Below are positions 44,569-52,425 of a stretch of 64,000 nucleotides of DNA, piece after piece (the first letter of the stretch is position 1; every line of letters starts with the position of its first letter). The notes beneath the pieces are model-generated. The model did not search any database and was not told where the DNA came from. It worked only from the letters and a program-made list of their open reading frames with translations. This DNA comes from JBIKVP01 sp044356745. GTDB taxonomy: Bacteria; Pseudomonadota; Alphaproteobacteria; Rhizobiales; Beijerinckiaceae. The DNA lies in contig JBIKVP010000002.1 of assembly GCA_044356745.1 (NCBI GenBank), positions 6,381 to 70,380 of the forward strand, written 5' to 3'. The position numbers and the translations under genes are program-made.

Positions 44569-44595
44569 GAGATTCTTCGCTATGCTCAGAATAAC
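44569..44595. repeat. hairpin repeat, family 2, inverted copy downstream of DUF934
   Basis: The 27 bases start GAGATTCTTCGC and end CAGAATAAC. They are the inverted counterpart of 43817-43843. The stem differs as ATTCT/AGAAT instead of ATCCT/AGGAT, a compensated change. AATCTC-atcaaa-GAGATT (44557-44574) also overlaps its edge. Confidence 0.65.
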
Positions 44596-44627
44596 AAAAA
44601 TAGGGCAGAGAGAGCAAACTCATCACC

Positions 44628-45143
44628 TCACACCCCCTTCAAGCGTGCAGCGCGGCGCTGTTCAAGAATATTTCCCGACGCTACGTAACCGCGTTGATAG
44701 GTGCATGAGACGCTTTTATATGCCTCAAGCCACTGTTCAACAGGTTGACGCTCGAATACGGTTTCGGGGATGTCCACCTCATCAAAGCCACAGGCGATGG
44801 CATAGGCGAACTGATCTGTAATCAAAGGACCGCCGGCGCGTAAGGTGTTTACAAATCCTGTGCGGCGCAGGCGTTTGGCAATCGAAAACCCGCGTCCATC
44901 GGAAAATGACGGAAAATTGATCGCAATCAGAGATAAACGGGGAAGCCACGCCTCTATTTCGCTGATGTTGAGCGTATTTGGAACGAAGATTCCAAGCTTG
45001 ATACCTTGAGCGAGCGTATTGTCGCCTTCCTGCGCAAGACGGGCAAGCGGTAGTAAAACAGCCTGTGCTTGCGGTAATGCATCCTCGCCTTCAAGGCGGA
45101 TAAAGATGTCTTCTTTTACCCCGTTAGGATTAAGCAGCGTCAT
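44628..45143 (-). CDS. DUF934 protein of the sulfate-reduction cluster
   Basis: This 171-residue DUF934 protein contains INFPSFSDGRGFSIAKRLRR and FDEVDIPE, both diagnostic. DUF934 genes almost always follow cysI in proteobacteria and probably help sulfite reductase, but the biochemical role is not proven. The start at 45143 lies inside the 3' end of cysI and follows AGGAGA by six bases; the frame continues upstream to 45359 only as a shadow of cysI. Confidence 0.9.
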   Translation of the reverse strand: MTLLNPNGVKEDIFIRLEGEDALPQAQAVLLPLARLAQEGDNTLAQGIKLGIFVPNTLNISEIEAWLPRLSLIAINFPSFSDGRGFSIAKRLRRTGFVNTLRAGGPLITDQFAYAIACGFDEVDIPETVFERQPVEQWLEAYKSVSCTYQRGYVASGNILEQRRAARLKGV

Positions 45144-46800
45144 CGACTGTCTCCTGAAAAGCCTCTTTAAATGGGGCAATGCCAACACGCCGATAAGTGT
45201 CGATAAACGGCTCATCATTCTGGCGCTGATTGAGATAAACGGTGACGATTTTTTCAATCGCGTCGGGAACATCTTCAGCGCCCACACCGGGACCCAAGCG
45301 CTCGCCAATGGCAGCGTTTTGTGTGGCATCGCCGCCAAGGGTGATCTGATAGGATTCAATGCCGCTTTTCTCTAGCCCCAAAATCCCAATATGCCCCACG
45401 TGATGGTGTCCACAAGCGTTGATACAGCCTGAGATTTTGATATTGAGAAGGCCAATCATTTTTTGCCGCGCTTCATCTGAAAAGCGCTTCGCAATCGCCT
45501 GAGCAATCGGAATGGAACGGGCAGTCGCCAAAGCACAATAATCAAGCCCAGGGCATGAAATAATATCGGTGATCAACCCTGCATTCGCGGTTGCCAGCTC
45601 GACGCGCCCCAGCTCTTGCCACACCTCAAACAGATCATTGAGGCGCACATGACACAGCACCAGATTTTGCAGATGCGTGACGCGCAATTCGTCAAAACTG
45701 TATTTTTCAGCCAGATCAGCAATGACGCGCATTTGTTCACCCGTTGCATCTCCCGGCGCGCCGCCAATGGGTTTAAGCGAGATGGTGATCGCTGCGTATC
45801 CTGCAACCTTATGCGGATGCACATTCGTATCTACCCATGACGCAAACGCAGGATTAGCCGCTTTATAAGCCTCAAGTTTAGCCGATTTCTCAGATAAAAC
45901 CGTGTAATCTGGCGCTTTGAAATAGGCGCTAATGCGCTCTAATTCTTCAGGATCAGCATTAATTGAGGGGCCATCGAGCTGTGCAAATTCGGCTTCAACC
46001 CGTTTTGTAAACTCTTCAGCGCCAATTTCATGCACGAGAATTTTCACCCGCGCCTTATATTTGTTATCACGTCGCCCCTCTAAATTATAAACGCGCATAA
46101 TCGCTTCTAAATAGGCGAGCAGATCTTTTTTAGGCAAAAATTCACGCACCACTTTACCGATCATTGGCGTGCGCCCGAGGCCACCCCCGACAAGCACCTC
46201 ATACCCAACCTCATGGGTATCAGGATGACGCACGATGCGAATGCCGATGTCATGGGCTTTGACCGCTGCGCGATCATGGGTAGCACCCGTCACGGCGATT
46301 TTAAATTTACGCGGCAGATAATCAAATTCAGGATGAAGCGAGGACCACTGGCGGATCAGCTCACACACGGGACGCGGGTCTTCGATCTCGTCGGTGGCGA
46401 CCCCTGCAAAATGATCCGCCGTGACATTGCGAATGCAGTTGCCCGAGGTTTGAATGGCGTGCATCTCTACATCGGCCAAAAGATCAAGAATAGTGGGCAC
46501 ATCTTTGAGTTTAGGCCAATTGTATTGAATGTTTTGGCGTGTGGTGAAGTGGCCATAACCTTTATCAAAGGTATCGGCAATATAAGCGAGTTGTCTCAGT
46601 TGTTTTGATGAAAGCGTGCCATAAGGAATAGCCACGCGCAACATATAAGCATGAAGCTGAAGATAAAGACCGTTTTTCAAACGCAAAGGTTTAAACTCGT
46701 CTTCTGTTAAAGAGCCATCCAGACGACGCGCCACTTGTGCGCGAAACTGGTTGACCCGTTCGCGCACAAACGCTGCATCAAATTCATCGTAGCGATACAT
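45130..46800 (-). CDS. cysI: sulfite reductase hemoprotein (nitrite/sulfite reductase family) CysI
   Basis: CysI reduces sulfite to sulfide with six electrons at a siroheme-[4Fe-4S] centre. This 556-residue protein has the two ferredoxin-like half domains, GNCIRNVTADHFAGVA, and the cluster Cys residues in CPGLDYCALA and SGCINACGHHHVGHIG. With no flavoprotein CysJ nearby, electrons probably come from ferredoxin reduced by the Fpr-type enzyme encoded upstream. A hairpin-rich spacer precedes it. Confidence 0.93.
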   Translation of the reverse strand: MYRYDEFDAAFVRERVNQFRAQVARRLDGSLTEDEFKPLRLKNGLYLQLHAYMLRVAIPYGTLSSKQLRQLAYIADTFDKGYGHFTTRQNIQYNWPKLKDVPTILDLLADVEMHAIQTSGNCIRNVTADHFAGVATDEIEDPRPVCELIRQWSSLHPEFDYLPRKFKIAVTGATHDRAAVKAHDIGIRIVRHPDTHEVGYEVLVGGGLGRTPMIGKVVREFLPKKDLLAYLEAIMRVYNLEGRRDNKYKARVKILVHEIGAEEFTKRVEAEFAQLDGPSINADPEELERISAYFKAPDYTVLSEKSAKLEAYKAANPAFASWVDTNVHPHKVAGYAAITISLKPIGGAPGDATGEQMRVIADLAEKYSFDELRVTHLQNLVLCHVRLNDLFEVWQELGRVELATANAGLITDIISCPGLDYCALATARSIPIAQAIAKRFSDEARQKMIGLLNIKISGCINACGHHHVGHIGILGLEKSGIESYQITLGGDATQNAAIGERLGPGVGAEDVPDAIEKIVTVYLNQRQNDEPFIDTYRRVGIAPFKEAFQETVDDAA

Positions 46801-46842
46801 TTGTATCTCCTTATTTCAGACCCGTGCCATAAGGCGCGATAG

Positions 46843-46940
46843 CTGTTTGTGAAACAGACAGCGCAGACTTGTCTGTTATGCCCCTTTGGGCTTTGGAAGA
46901 AAAGACATGGATGGCAAGGACAACCCTTGCCATGACGGTT
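46843..46940. repeat. hairpin-dense spacer with a variant repeat arm
   Basis: Within about 100 bases are CTGTTT-gtg-AAACAG (46843-46857), ACAGACA/TGTCTGT (46854-46876), GCCC-cttt-GGGC (46880-46891) and a 36-base arm (46905-46940) that starts ACATGGAT and ends CATGACGGTT. The arm keeps the flanks of the cys-cluster repeat family but has a different stem, GGCAAGG/CCTTGCC. Confidence 0.7.
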
Positions 46941-46964
46941 GGGTTTCGAGCACAATACTCATCA

Positions 46965-47351
46965 TCATTTTAACCTCGTACTCGCAGCCCGATAAGGCGC
47001 AAAGCCGTAATCGGCTTGCTTGCCCCAATGGGGATGAATGCTTGGCCCTAATGTTTTAATGCGCTCACGATAGTGTTTAGGTTGCGGGATGCCCTCTTCA
47101 TTGAGCGTTATATCCACCAAATAAACATCGACAACCTTATTGGCTTTGAATTGTGCTTGGCCAATGGCTTCGAGCCGATCTGCTTCCTCATCGGTGTGCG
47201 CAATCATAGCAAGACGTGGATCACGTACCCATCCTTCAGTAGCGTTTTCATGTCCCCAGAACACCACATCCCCTTCCAATAAATCGTTGGCATTCAGGAT
47301 TACAGGAAGGGGTGGGCGTTTGGCGGTTGTCATTGTTTTTAAAGACCTCAT
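46965..47351 (-). CDS. DUF2849 protein
   Basis: This 128-residue protein of the DUF2849 family has LPVILNANDLLEGDVVFW and RERIKTLGPSIHPHWGKQADYG, shown here by the HPHWGKQADYG end motif. The family is largely alphaproteobacterial and sits upstream of cysI in sulfate-reduction clusters; its function is unknown. An in-frame ATG at 47333 (MTTAKRPPLP) is an alternative start. Confidence 0.88.
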   Translation of the reverse strand: MRSLKTMTTAKRPPLPVILNANDLLEGDVVFWGHENATEGWVRDPRLAMIAHTDEEADRLEAIGQAQFKANKVVDVYLVDITLNEEGIPQPKHYRERIKTLGPSIHPHWGKQADYGFAPYRAASTRLK

Positions 47352-47378
47352 TTTTCAAGAGTAACACAACTGAATCTC

Positions 47379-47466
47379 AACCGTCATGGCCGTGCTTGAC
47401 ACGGCCATCCACGTCTTCAACACGTTTAATCCGTGGATACGCGGGTCAAGCCCGCGCATGACGGTA
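47379..47466. repeat. full palindromic element between DUF2849 and fpr
   Basis: The left arm (47379-47414, AACCGTCATG to ATCCACGT, stem GGCCGTG/CACGGCC around CTTGA) and right arm (47431-47466, stem CGCGGG/CCCGCG) are separated by 16 bases. The left flank GAATCTCAACCGTCATG is shared with the arm near 41535. It ends nine bases from the fpr stop. Confidence 0.85.
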
Positions 47467-47474
47467 GGATTTTA

Positions 47475-48527
47475 TTAAGCCACCTTGAGTCGTTTTTGTA
47501 GTTCGGTCGATGATGTCGTATATTGAAAACGCAGCTTTTCATCAGGACGCGCGACTTTAAATGCCGCATGACTTGCAAGAGCCGCTTCGTGAAAGCCCGA
47601 TAAAATCAGTTTGAGTTTTCCAGGATACCAGTTGATGTCACCGATGGCAAAAATACCGGGTGTTGAGGTTTGAAACTTTTCTGTATCAACATGAATTTGC
47701 TTGCCGTCCGCGAGATCAAGACCCCATTCGGCGATGGGTCCTAGCTCGATGTTGAGGCCATAAAAAGTAAGCAATCGATCCGCGTCAAGAACCTGTGCGC
47801 CTTCTTTCCCTGTGATGGTGATCTGAGAAAGCTGACCATTATCGCCTGATAACGCGCTAATATCGCCCTCAATAAAACGCATCTTTCCTTGCGCAACCAG
47901 CTCCTGCATTGCTGCAACCGAAGCAGGCGCGGCGCGAAAACGCGCACTGCGATGCACCAAAGTGATGGATTTTGCGTCTTTTAAAAGATCAAGCGTCCAG
48001 TCAAGCGCACTATCACCGCCTCCCGCAATAACTAGATCCTTATTCGCAAAAGAAGCGCGATTACGCACCGCGTAAAACAATGATGCGCCTTCAAACTCCT
48101 CTGCACCATCCACCTTGACACGGCGCGGCGCAAAGCTTCCTGCACCAGCAGCAATGAAGACAACGCTTGCATCAATCTCATCACCTTCACTGGTGCGCAC
48201 ATGATAGCGACCATTCTCATTTTTTTGAAGTGACGTGACCAGACGCCCTAATCTGAATGTCGGATCAAAAGGTGCGATCTGCTCAATCAATTTATCGGTT
48301 AACTCTTGTCCTGAAATGATCGGATAAGCGGGTATATCGTAGATCGGCTTTTCAGGATAAAGTTCAGAGCATTGACCGCCCACTTTATCAAGCGTATCAA
48401 TCACCACAGCTTTTAAGCCCAGCAAGCCTAGCTCAAACACCGCAAAAAGCCCCACAGGGCCTGCCCCAATGATTGCAACATCATATGATTCTGAAGACGT
48501 TGGCTCTTGCCCTGTCATTATGCTCAT
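47475..48527 (-). CDS. fpr: ferredoxin/flavodoxin-NADP+ reductase, thioredoxin reductase-like (FNR type 2)
   Basis: This 350-residue FAD/NADPH enzyme carries AIIGAGPVGLFAVFELGLLG, GGQCSELYPEKPIYDIPAYP and a second dinucleotide fold VIAGGGDSALDWTLDLL, plus GIFAIGDINWYPGKLKLILSGFHEAA. It lacks the redox CxxC of thioredoxin reductase, as expected for this FNR class. It is the first gene of the minus-strand cys cluster and probably provides electrons for CysI. It is divergent from metY. Confidence 0.9.
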   Translation of the reverse strand: MSIMTGQEPTSSESYDVAIIGAGPVGLFAVFELGLLGLKAVVIDTLDKVGGQCSELYPEKPIYDIPAYPIISGQELTDKLIEQIAPFDPTFRLGRLVTSLQKNENGRYHVRTSEGDEIDASVVFIAAGAGSFAPRRVKVDGAEEFEGASLFYAVRNRASFANKDLVIAGGGDSALDWTLDLLKDAKSITLVHRSARFRAAPASVAAMQELVAQGKMRFIEGDISALSGDNGQLSQITITGKEGAQVLDADRLLTFYGLNIELGPIAEWGLDLADGKQIHVDTEKFQTSTPGIFAIGDINWYPGKLKLILSGFHEAALASHAAFKVARPDEKLRFQYTTSSTELQKRLKVA

Positions 48528-48616
48528 GTCGTTTACTCACTCATGTCCTTAAAAACTTAAGCGTGTTTGAAGCGCATTAAAATTGTGATTGCAAGAGCGT
48601 TTTATTTGCGTAATAA

Positions 48617-48634
48617 CGTTCGATATATAGAACG
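48617..48634. promoter_or_regulatory. inverted repeat in the fpr-metY divergent promoter
   Basis: CGTTC-gatatata-GAACG lies in the AT-rich 206-base spacer between the divergent fpr and metY starts. It could be an operator shared by the sulfur genes. No SAM riboswitch was recognised in the metY leader. Confidence 0.3.
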
Positions 48635-48733
48635 ATTTGTTTATCATACACAATTTCTAATTTACAATCAATCACGAGTTTTTGTTTTAAATTACAAAAT
48701 TAAACGTAATTAATGGATCAAGAGGGGATCGTC

Positions 48734-50038
48734 ATGCCGGCGACGCTCAGTCAGACACATCCTGCGTTGGATACAACGCTTCAATTGAATACGCGATGTA
48801 TTCATGCGGGTACGGCGCCTCATGTAGGCACGGGTGCTCGGGCTGTACCCATTTTTCAAACCAATGGTTTTGTCTTTGATGATCAAGCGCACGGTGCGGC
48901 CATTTTTGCCCTTAAACAGCAAGGATTTTCCTATTCACGTGGTTCTAATCCCACCGTGTCTGCGCTTGAGCGCCGCATTGCTTCACTCGAAGGCGGTAAG
49001 GCTGCGGTCGCTTTTTCATCAGGGCAGGGCGCGTGGCTCGTTGCCTTACTAGCACTTTGTGAAGCGGGCGATGAATACGTTGGTTCACGCCATGTTTTTG
49101 GTGGTTCGCTCGCTCTCATGAACCGGCTTCACCAGCGCCTTAATATCAAGGTCAATTGGGCTGATCCGACTGCTGAAGGGATCGCAGCTGCTATTACCCC
49201 TCAATGTAAAGCAATTATTATCGAATCCATTGTGAATCCCACAGGCGAAGTCGTGGATATTGGTGCGATAGCAAAAGTTGCCAAAGCGCATCACCTGCCT
49301 CTTTTGGTTGATTCAACGCTGGCAACTCCTGCTTTGCTGCGCCCGATTGAACATGGCGCGGATATTGTGATTCACTCAGCGTCTAAATTCCTTGTCGGTA
49401 ATGGCACGGCTATTGGGGGACTGGTGGTGGATGCGGGCACATTTGCATTTCACAACGATCCCCGTTTTCCTCTGGTGAGTGCCCCTTGGGAGGATTATGA
49501 AGACATTAATCTGAGCGAACAATTCCCCGCGCATCCTTATGCAGCGGCGTGCCGTGTGCTGGGATTGCGCGAATTGGGGCCTTGCCTGTCTCCCATGACG
49601 GCGTTTTTTATTCTCACAGGCATTGAAACCTTGCCGCTTCGCATGAGCCGCCATTCTGACAATGCCTTAATGGTGGCGCAATTTCTGCACGCACATCCAG
49701 CGGTTCAACACGTGAGTTATCCAGGCCTTGCCACGCATTCCAATCACGCCCTCGCAACGCGGTTGTGCCCTAAAGGTTTAGGCTCGATTTTTATGATCAC
49801 GCTACACTCAGCGGATCACGCCCGTTATGTGCTTGAGCGCGTTACTTTGTTCTCGCATCTGGTCAATATTGGTGAAACTCGCTCGCTGATTGCACATCCT
49901 GCCTCAACAACGCATCGCTCACTCACTGTTGAACAGCGTGCGGAATTTGGTATCACGGACGCGACCTTGCGCCTCTCGATTGGTTTAGAAAATGTTGAAG
50001 ATCTGATTGCTGATTTGAATAACGCGTTAAGTCTATAG
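48734..50038 (+). CDS. metY: O-acetylhomoserine sulfhydrylase (aminocarboxypropyltransferase) MetY
   Basis: This PLP enzyme of the Cys/Met metabolism family makes homocysteine from O-acetyl- (or O-succinyl-) homoserine and sulfide. GARAVPIFQTNGFVFDD starts the fold, FSSGQGAWLV, HSASKFLVGNGTAIGG (PLP Lys) and GETRSLIAHPASTTH follow. At 434 residues with this N terminus it fits MetY better than MetZ. AGAGGGG precedes ATG 48734; an in-frame ATG at 48713 would add seven residues. It is divergent from the cys cluster that supplies its sulfide. Confidence 0.9.
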   Translation: MPATLSQTHPALDTTLQLNTRCIHAGTAPHVGTGARAVPIFQTNGFVFDDQAHGAAIFALKQQGFSYSRGSNPTVSALERRIASLEGGKAAVAFSSGQGAWLVALLALCEAGDEYVGSRHVFGGSLALMNRLHQRLNIKVNWADPTAEGIAAAITPQCKAIIIESIVNPTGEVVDIGAIAKVAKAHHLPLLVDSTLATPALLRPIEHGADIVIHSASKFLVGNGTAIGGLVVDAGTFAFHNDPRFPLVSAPWEDYEDINLSEQFPAHPYAAACRVLGLRELGPCLSPMTAFFILTGIETLPLRMSRHSDNALMVAQFLHAHPAVQHVSYPGLATHSNHALATRLCPKGLGSIFMITLHSADHARYVLERVTLFSHLVNIGETRSLIAHPASTTHRSLTVEQRAEFGITDATLRLSIGLENVEDLIADLNNALSL

Positions 50039-50070
50039 CTATTTCAAGCGCACTGATTTATATTGCTTAC

Positions 50071-50225
50071 GCGAGGCTATGACGTTCGTGAGGCGATGCA
50101 TTCTCCGGTCCCATACCGATCCTTAGGGAGCTGTCCCTGATGGAGTCCGTGGACTCCGACACACGGTGCCCACCTTACTTATGTAGGGTTCCGGGATCAA
50201 CTGTCCACGGCGTTCGTGGCTTCGC
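50071..50225 (+). ncRNA. ssrS: 6S RNA
   Basis: This sequence matches the alphaproteobacterial 6S RNA pattern as I remember it: TTCTCCGGTCCCATACCGAT, an AGGGA/TCCCT hairpin, GGAGTCC-gt-GGACTCC, ACGGTGCCCACCTTAC and TTCCGGGATCAACTG. The ends pair as GCGAGGC with GCTTCGC, giving a rod of about 155 nt. 6S RNA sequesters housekeeping RNA polymerase holoenzyme in stationary phase. Exact ends are approximate and no T-rich terminator is seen. It lies between metY and a convergent HTH gene. Confidence 0.78.
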
Positions 50226-50232
50226 AACTCAT

Positions 50233-50739
50233 TTAAGATGGTATATTGTCAGGTATTTTTCCAGACGTGTCGATATCCCCAATTGCATTCACCATATCGA
50301 TGATTTTACGTCTCACTTTTTCATCTCGAATGCGCATGAATGCTTTTGTGAGTTGAACACCTTCTGAGCTTGATAAAAAATTTGCGATATAGCTGCCACT
50401 CGGTGCTTCCTGTAAGCCACCAACACCTACGGTTTGTGAGCCAGATAAGCCCTCAAAAAAGAATTCAACTGGAACTTCAAGAATATTGGAGATTTGTTGT
50501 AAACGACTCGCACCGATGCGGTTTGTGCCCTTCTCGTATTTTTGAACTTGTTGAAACGTTAAACCCAGCGCCTCACCCAAACGTTCCTGACTCATTCCGA
50601 CCATCATGCGGCGCATACGTACACGTCCACCGACGTGGAGGTCTACGGGGTTCGGATTCTTCTTCGTTATCATGCTTTTAACCAACTCTTCATACGTAAT
50701 AGACATGGAGACTAACGTTTTGTCAGACAATTTAGTCAT
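50233..50739 (-). CDS. XRE-family helix-turn-helix regulator
   Basis: This protein of up to 168 residues is of the rhizobial type. The HTH core is VGGRVRMRRMMVGMSQERLG and EALGLTFQQVQKYEKGTNRI, followed by ASRLQQISNILEVPVEFFFEG, a linker and a C-terminal helical part with AFMRIRDEKVRRKIIDMV. The target is unknown. Relatives often start at an equivalent of residue 23 (MITKKNPNPVDLHVG, 50673). It follows lnt on the same strand, as in other Hyphomicrobiales where metK comes next; metK is not present here. Confidence 0.87.
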   Translation of the reverse strand: MTKLSDKTLVSMSITYEELVKSMITKKNPNPVDLHVGGRVRMRRMMVGMSQERLGEALGLTFQQVQKYEKGTNRIGASRLQQISNILEVPVEFFFEGLSGSQTVGVGGLQEAPSGSYIANFLSSSEGVQLTKAFMRIRDEKVRRKIIDMVNAIGDIDTSGKIPDNIPS

Positions 50740-50787
50740 TGCGCGTGTGTGACATATTTTTTTTATTCTGTCACCCCCTACGTTTTA

Positions 50788-52425
50788 TCACCGTTTCCAA
50801 CTGAGTACACTAGCAATTCCAAAGCACATAATAATTATATTAATAAAAAAAAGATCGCCAAAGCGTGCATAGGGGGGCATGGATATTGTTTGAGGCAAGT
50901 TGCTGTCAAGAACGCCTTCATATCCAAGGGGTAAGCTATTGCGTATGCGCCCATAAGGATCGATGACAGCTGAAATACCCGTGTTTGCTGCTCTTACAAG
51001 CGGCACGCCTTCTTCAATTGTGCGAAGACGTGCTTGCGCAAAATGCTGATAAGGTCCCCACGTTTTGCCAAACCATGCATCGTTTGTGACATTCAGCATC
51101 AATCCAATCTGACTTGACGACGAAGACATATCAGAAAGATCAGACGCTAATGGCACAACTTGAGGGATAACTTTGTTCGGGAAAATAGCTTCATAACAAA
51201 TTAAAGGAGCAATAAGGGGTAAGCCTATAATGCTCAAAGGTGTTTGTCTTTCAGCCGCTTCAAACCCTCCTGGAAGTTGGATTAATTGGCGCAAACCAAG
51301 TCTCTGGAGCCAATCCATGAAGGGGAGATACTCTCCGAATGGAACCAAATGAACTTTATCAGCGGTCGCTTGGACGCTGCCGTCGTGATTAATAACCTGA
51401 ATAGAATTACGATAACGGGAGCGTGTTTCACCTGGCAGTCCCTCACGCAGTGTGGCCGCGCCTGTGATCAATGTCACACCTTGCGGAAGTAGCTCTGCGA
51501 TTTGCGTGAGTGCGACTGTATCTTTTGCTAAAATGAAAGGAAAAGCCGATTCAGGCCAAATTAAATGGGTGATATCTGCAACACCGGTTGATGTGGGTGA
51601 TGTTGCGCGATCACTCAGATCAAGATACCGCTTCATAATCTCTTCACGATTTTCAACGCGAAATTTAGCATCTTGGGGCAAATTAGGCTGCATAATGCGT
51701 AATTTAACATTGGCAACATCAGCGACGGGGTTAGCTGGAATACGCCATGCACCATATCCGGCTAATCCGACTAATAAAATCATAGCAACACATGTTCCGC
51801 GCCACTGCACATGTCGTCCTGTTGTGAGTGTTGCGGGTAGAGCGCACAAGAAGATGCTAAGGGCTGTCAAACCATAAAGCCCAATGATTGAAGCGATTTG
51901 TGCGAGCCATAAATGCTCAGCAAATGCCATGCCATAGCTATTCCATGGAAAGCCTGTCAACACATGTCCACGTAACCATTCACTCAAGCCTAAACCCCAT
52001 GTCAAAGCCAGAATGCGCCCAATGCCTTGACTCCAAACAAGGCGTGCAAGCATAAATCCTAAGGCGTGGAAAAGGGCTAATACGGCTGGTAGTCCGACGA
52101 CGGCGAGCGGCATGAGCCATGCAAAACGGTCAGCTTCAACTAAGAAAGCTGCTCCTAACCACCATAATCCCGCTAAAAAGAAGCCAAAGCCAAACCACCA
52201 TCCCGTTACAGCGGATGTCCAGAGTGTAGCTGGCATGGAGCGTGATGCAGCCCCATCAAGAAGCCAGACTGCGCAAACAAGCGATATGACAAGTGCCGGC
52301 AGAACACCAAAAGGCGCCATGGCCAACGCCCCAAGCGCACCTGCTATAAGAGCGATCAACGCTCGTGACCATCCCCAAGAAATCACAATACTTTGATAAA
52401 AATGATTGAGTGTTTTTTCAAACAT
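50788..52425 (-). CDS. lnt: apolipoprotein N-acyltransferase Lnt
   Basis: Lnt adds the third acyl chain to lipoproteins in the inner membrane. The N-terminal part has about six to eight hydrophobic segments; the C-terminal nitrilase-like domain has the catalytic Glu region IWPESAFPF, a Lys region (ADKVHLVPFGEYLPF) and the nucleophile Cys in LICYEAIFPN. NDAWFGKTWGPYQH and ARLRTIEEGVPLVRAANTG are diagnostic. At 545 residues it is normal. Its start lies inside the 3' end of corC. Confidence 0.94.
   Translation of the reverse strand: MFEKTLNHFYQSIVISWGWSRALIALIAGALGALAMAPFGVLPALVISLVCAVWLLDGAASRSMPATLWTSAVTGWWFGFGFFLAGLWWLGAAFLVEADRFAWLMPLAVVGLPAVLALFHALGFMLARLVWSQGIGRILALTWGLGLSEWLRGHVLTGFPWNSYGMAFAEHLWLAQIASIIGLYGLTALSIFLCALPATLTTGRHVQWRGTCVAMILLVGLAGYGAWRIPANPVADVANVKLRIMQPNLPQDAKFRVENREEIMKRYLDLSDRATSPTSTGVADITHLIWPESAFPFILAKDTVALTQIAELLPQGVTLITGAATLREGLPGETRSRYRNSIQVINHDGSVQATADKVHLVPFGEYLPFMDWLQRLGLRQLIQLPGGFEAAERQTPLSIIGLPLIAPLICYEAIFPNKVIPQVVPLASDLSDMSSSSSQIGLMLNVTNDAWFGKTWGPYQHFAQARLRTIEEGVPLVRAANTGISAVIDPYGRIRNSLPLGYEGVLDSNLPQTISMPPYARFGDLFFINIIIMCFGIASVLSWKR

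Noticed and set aside
48528..48733. SAM-II riboswitch in the metY leader
   Set aside because: The AT-rich leader lacks the conserved blocks and pseudoknot pairing I would expect.
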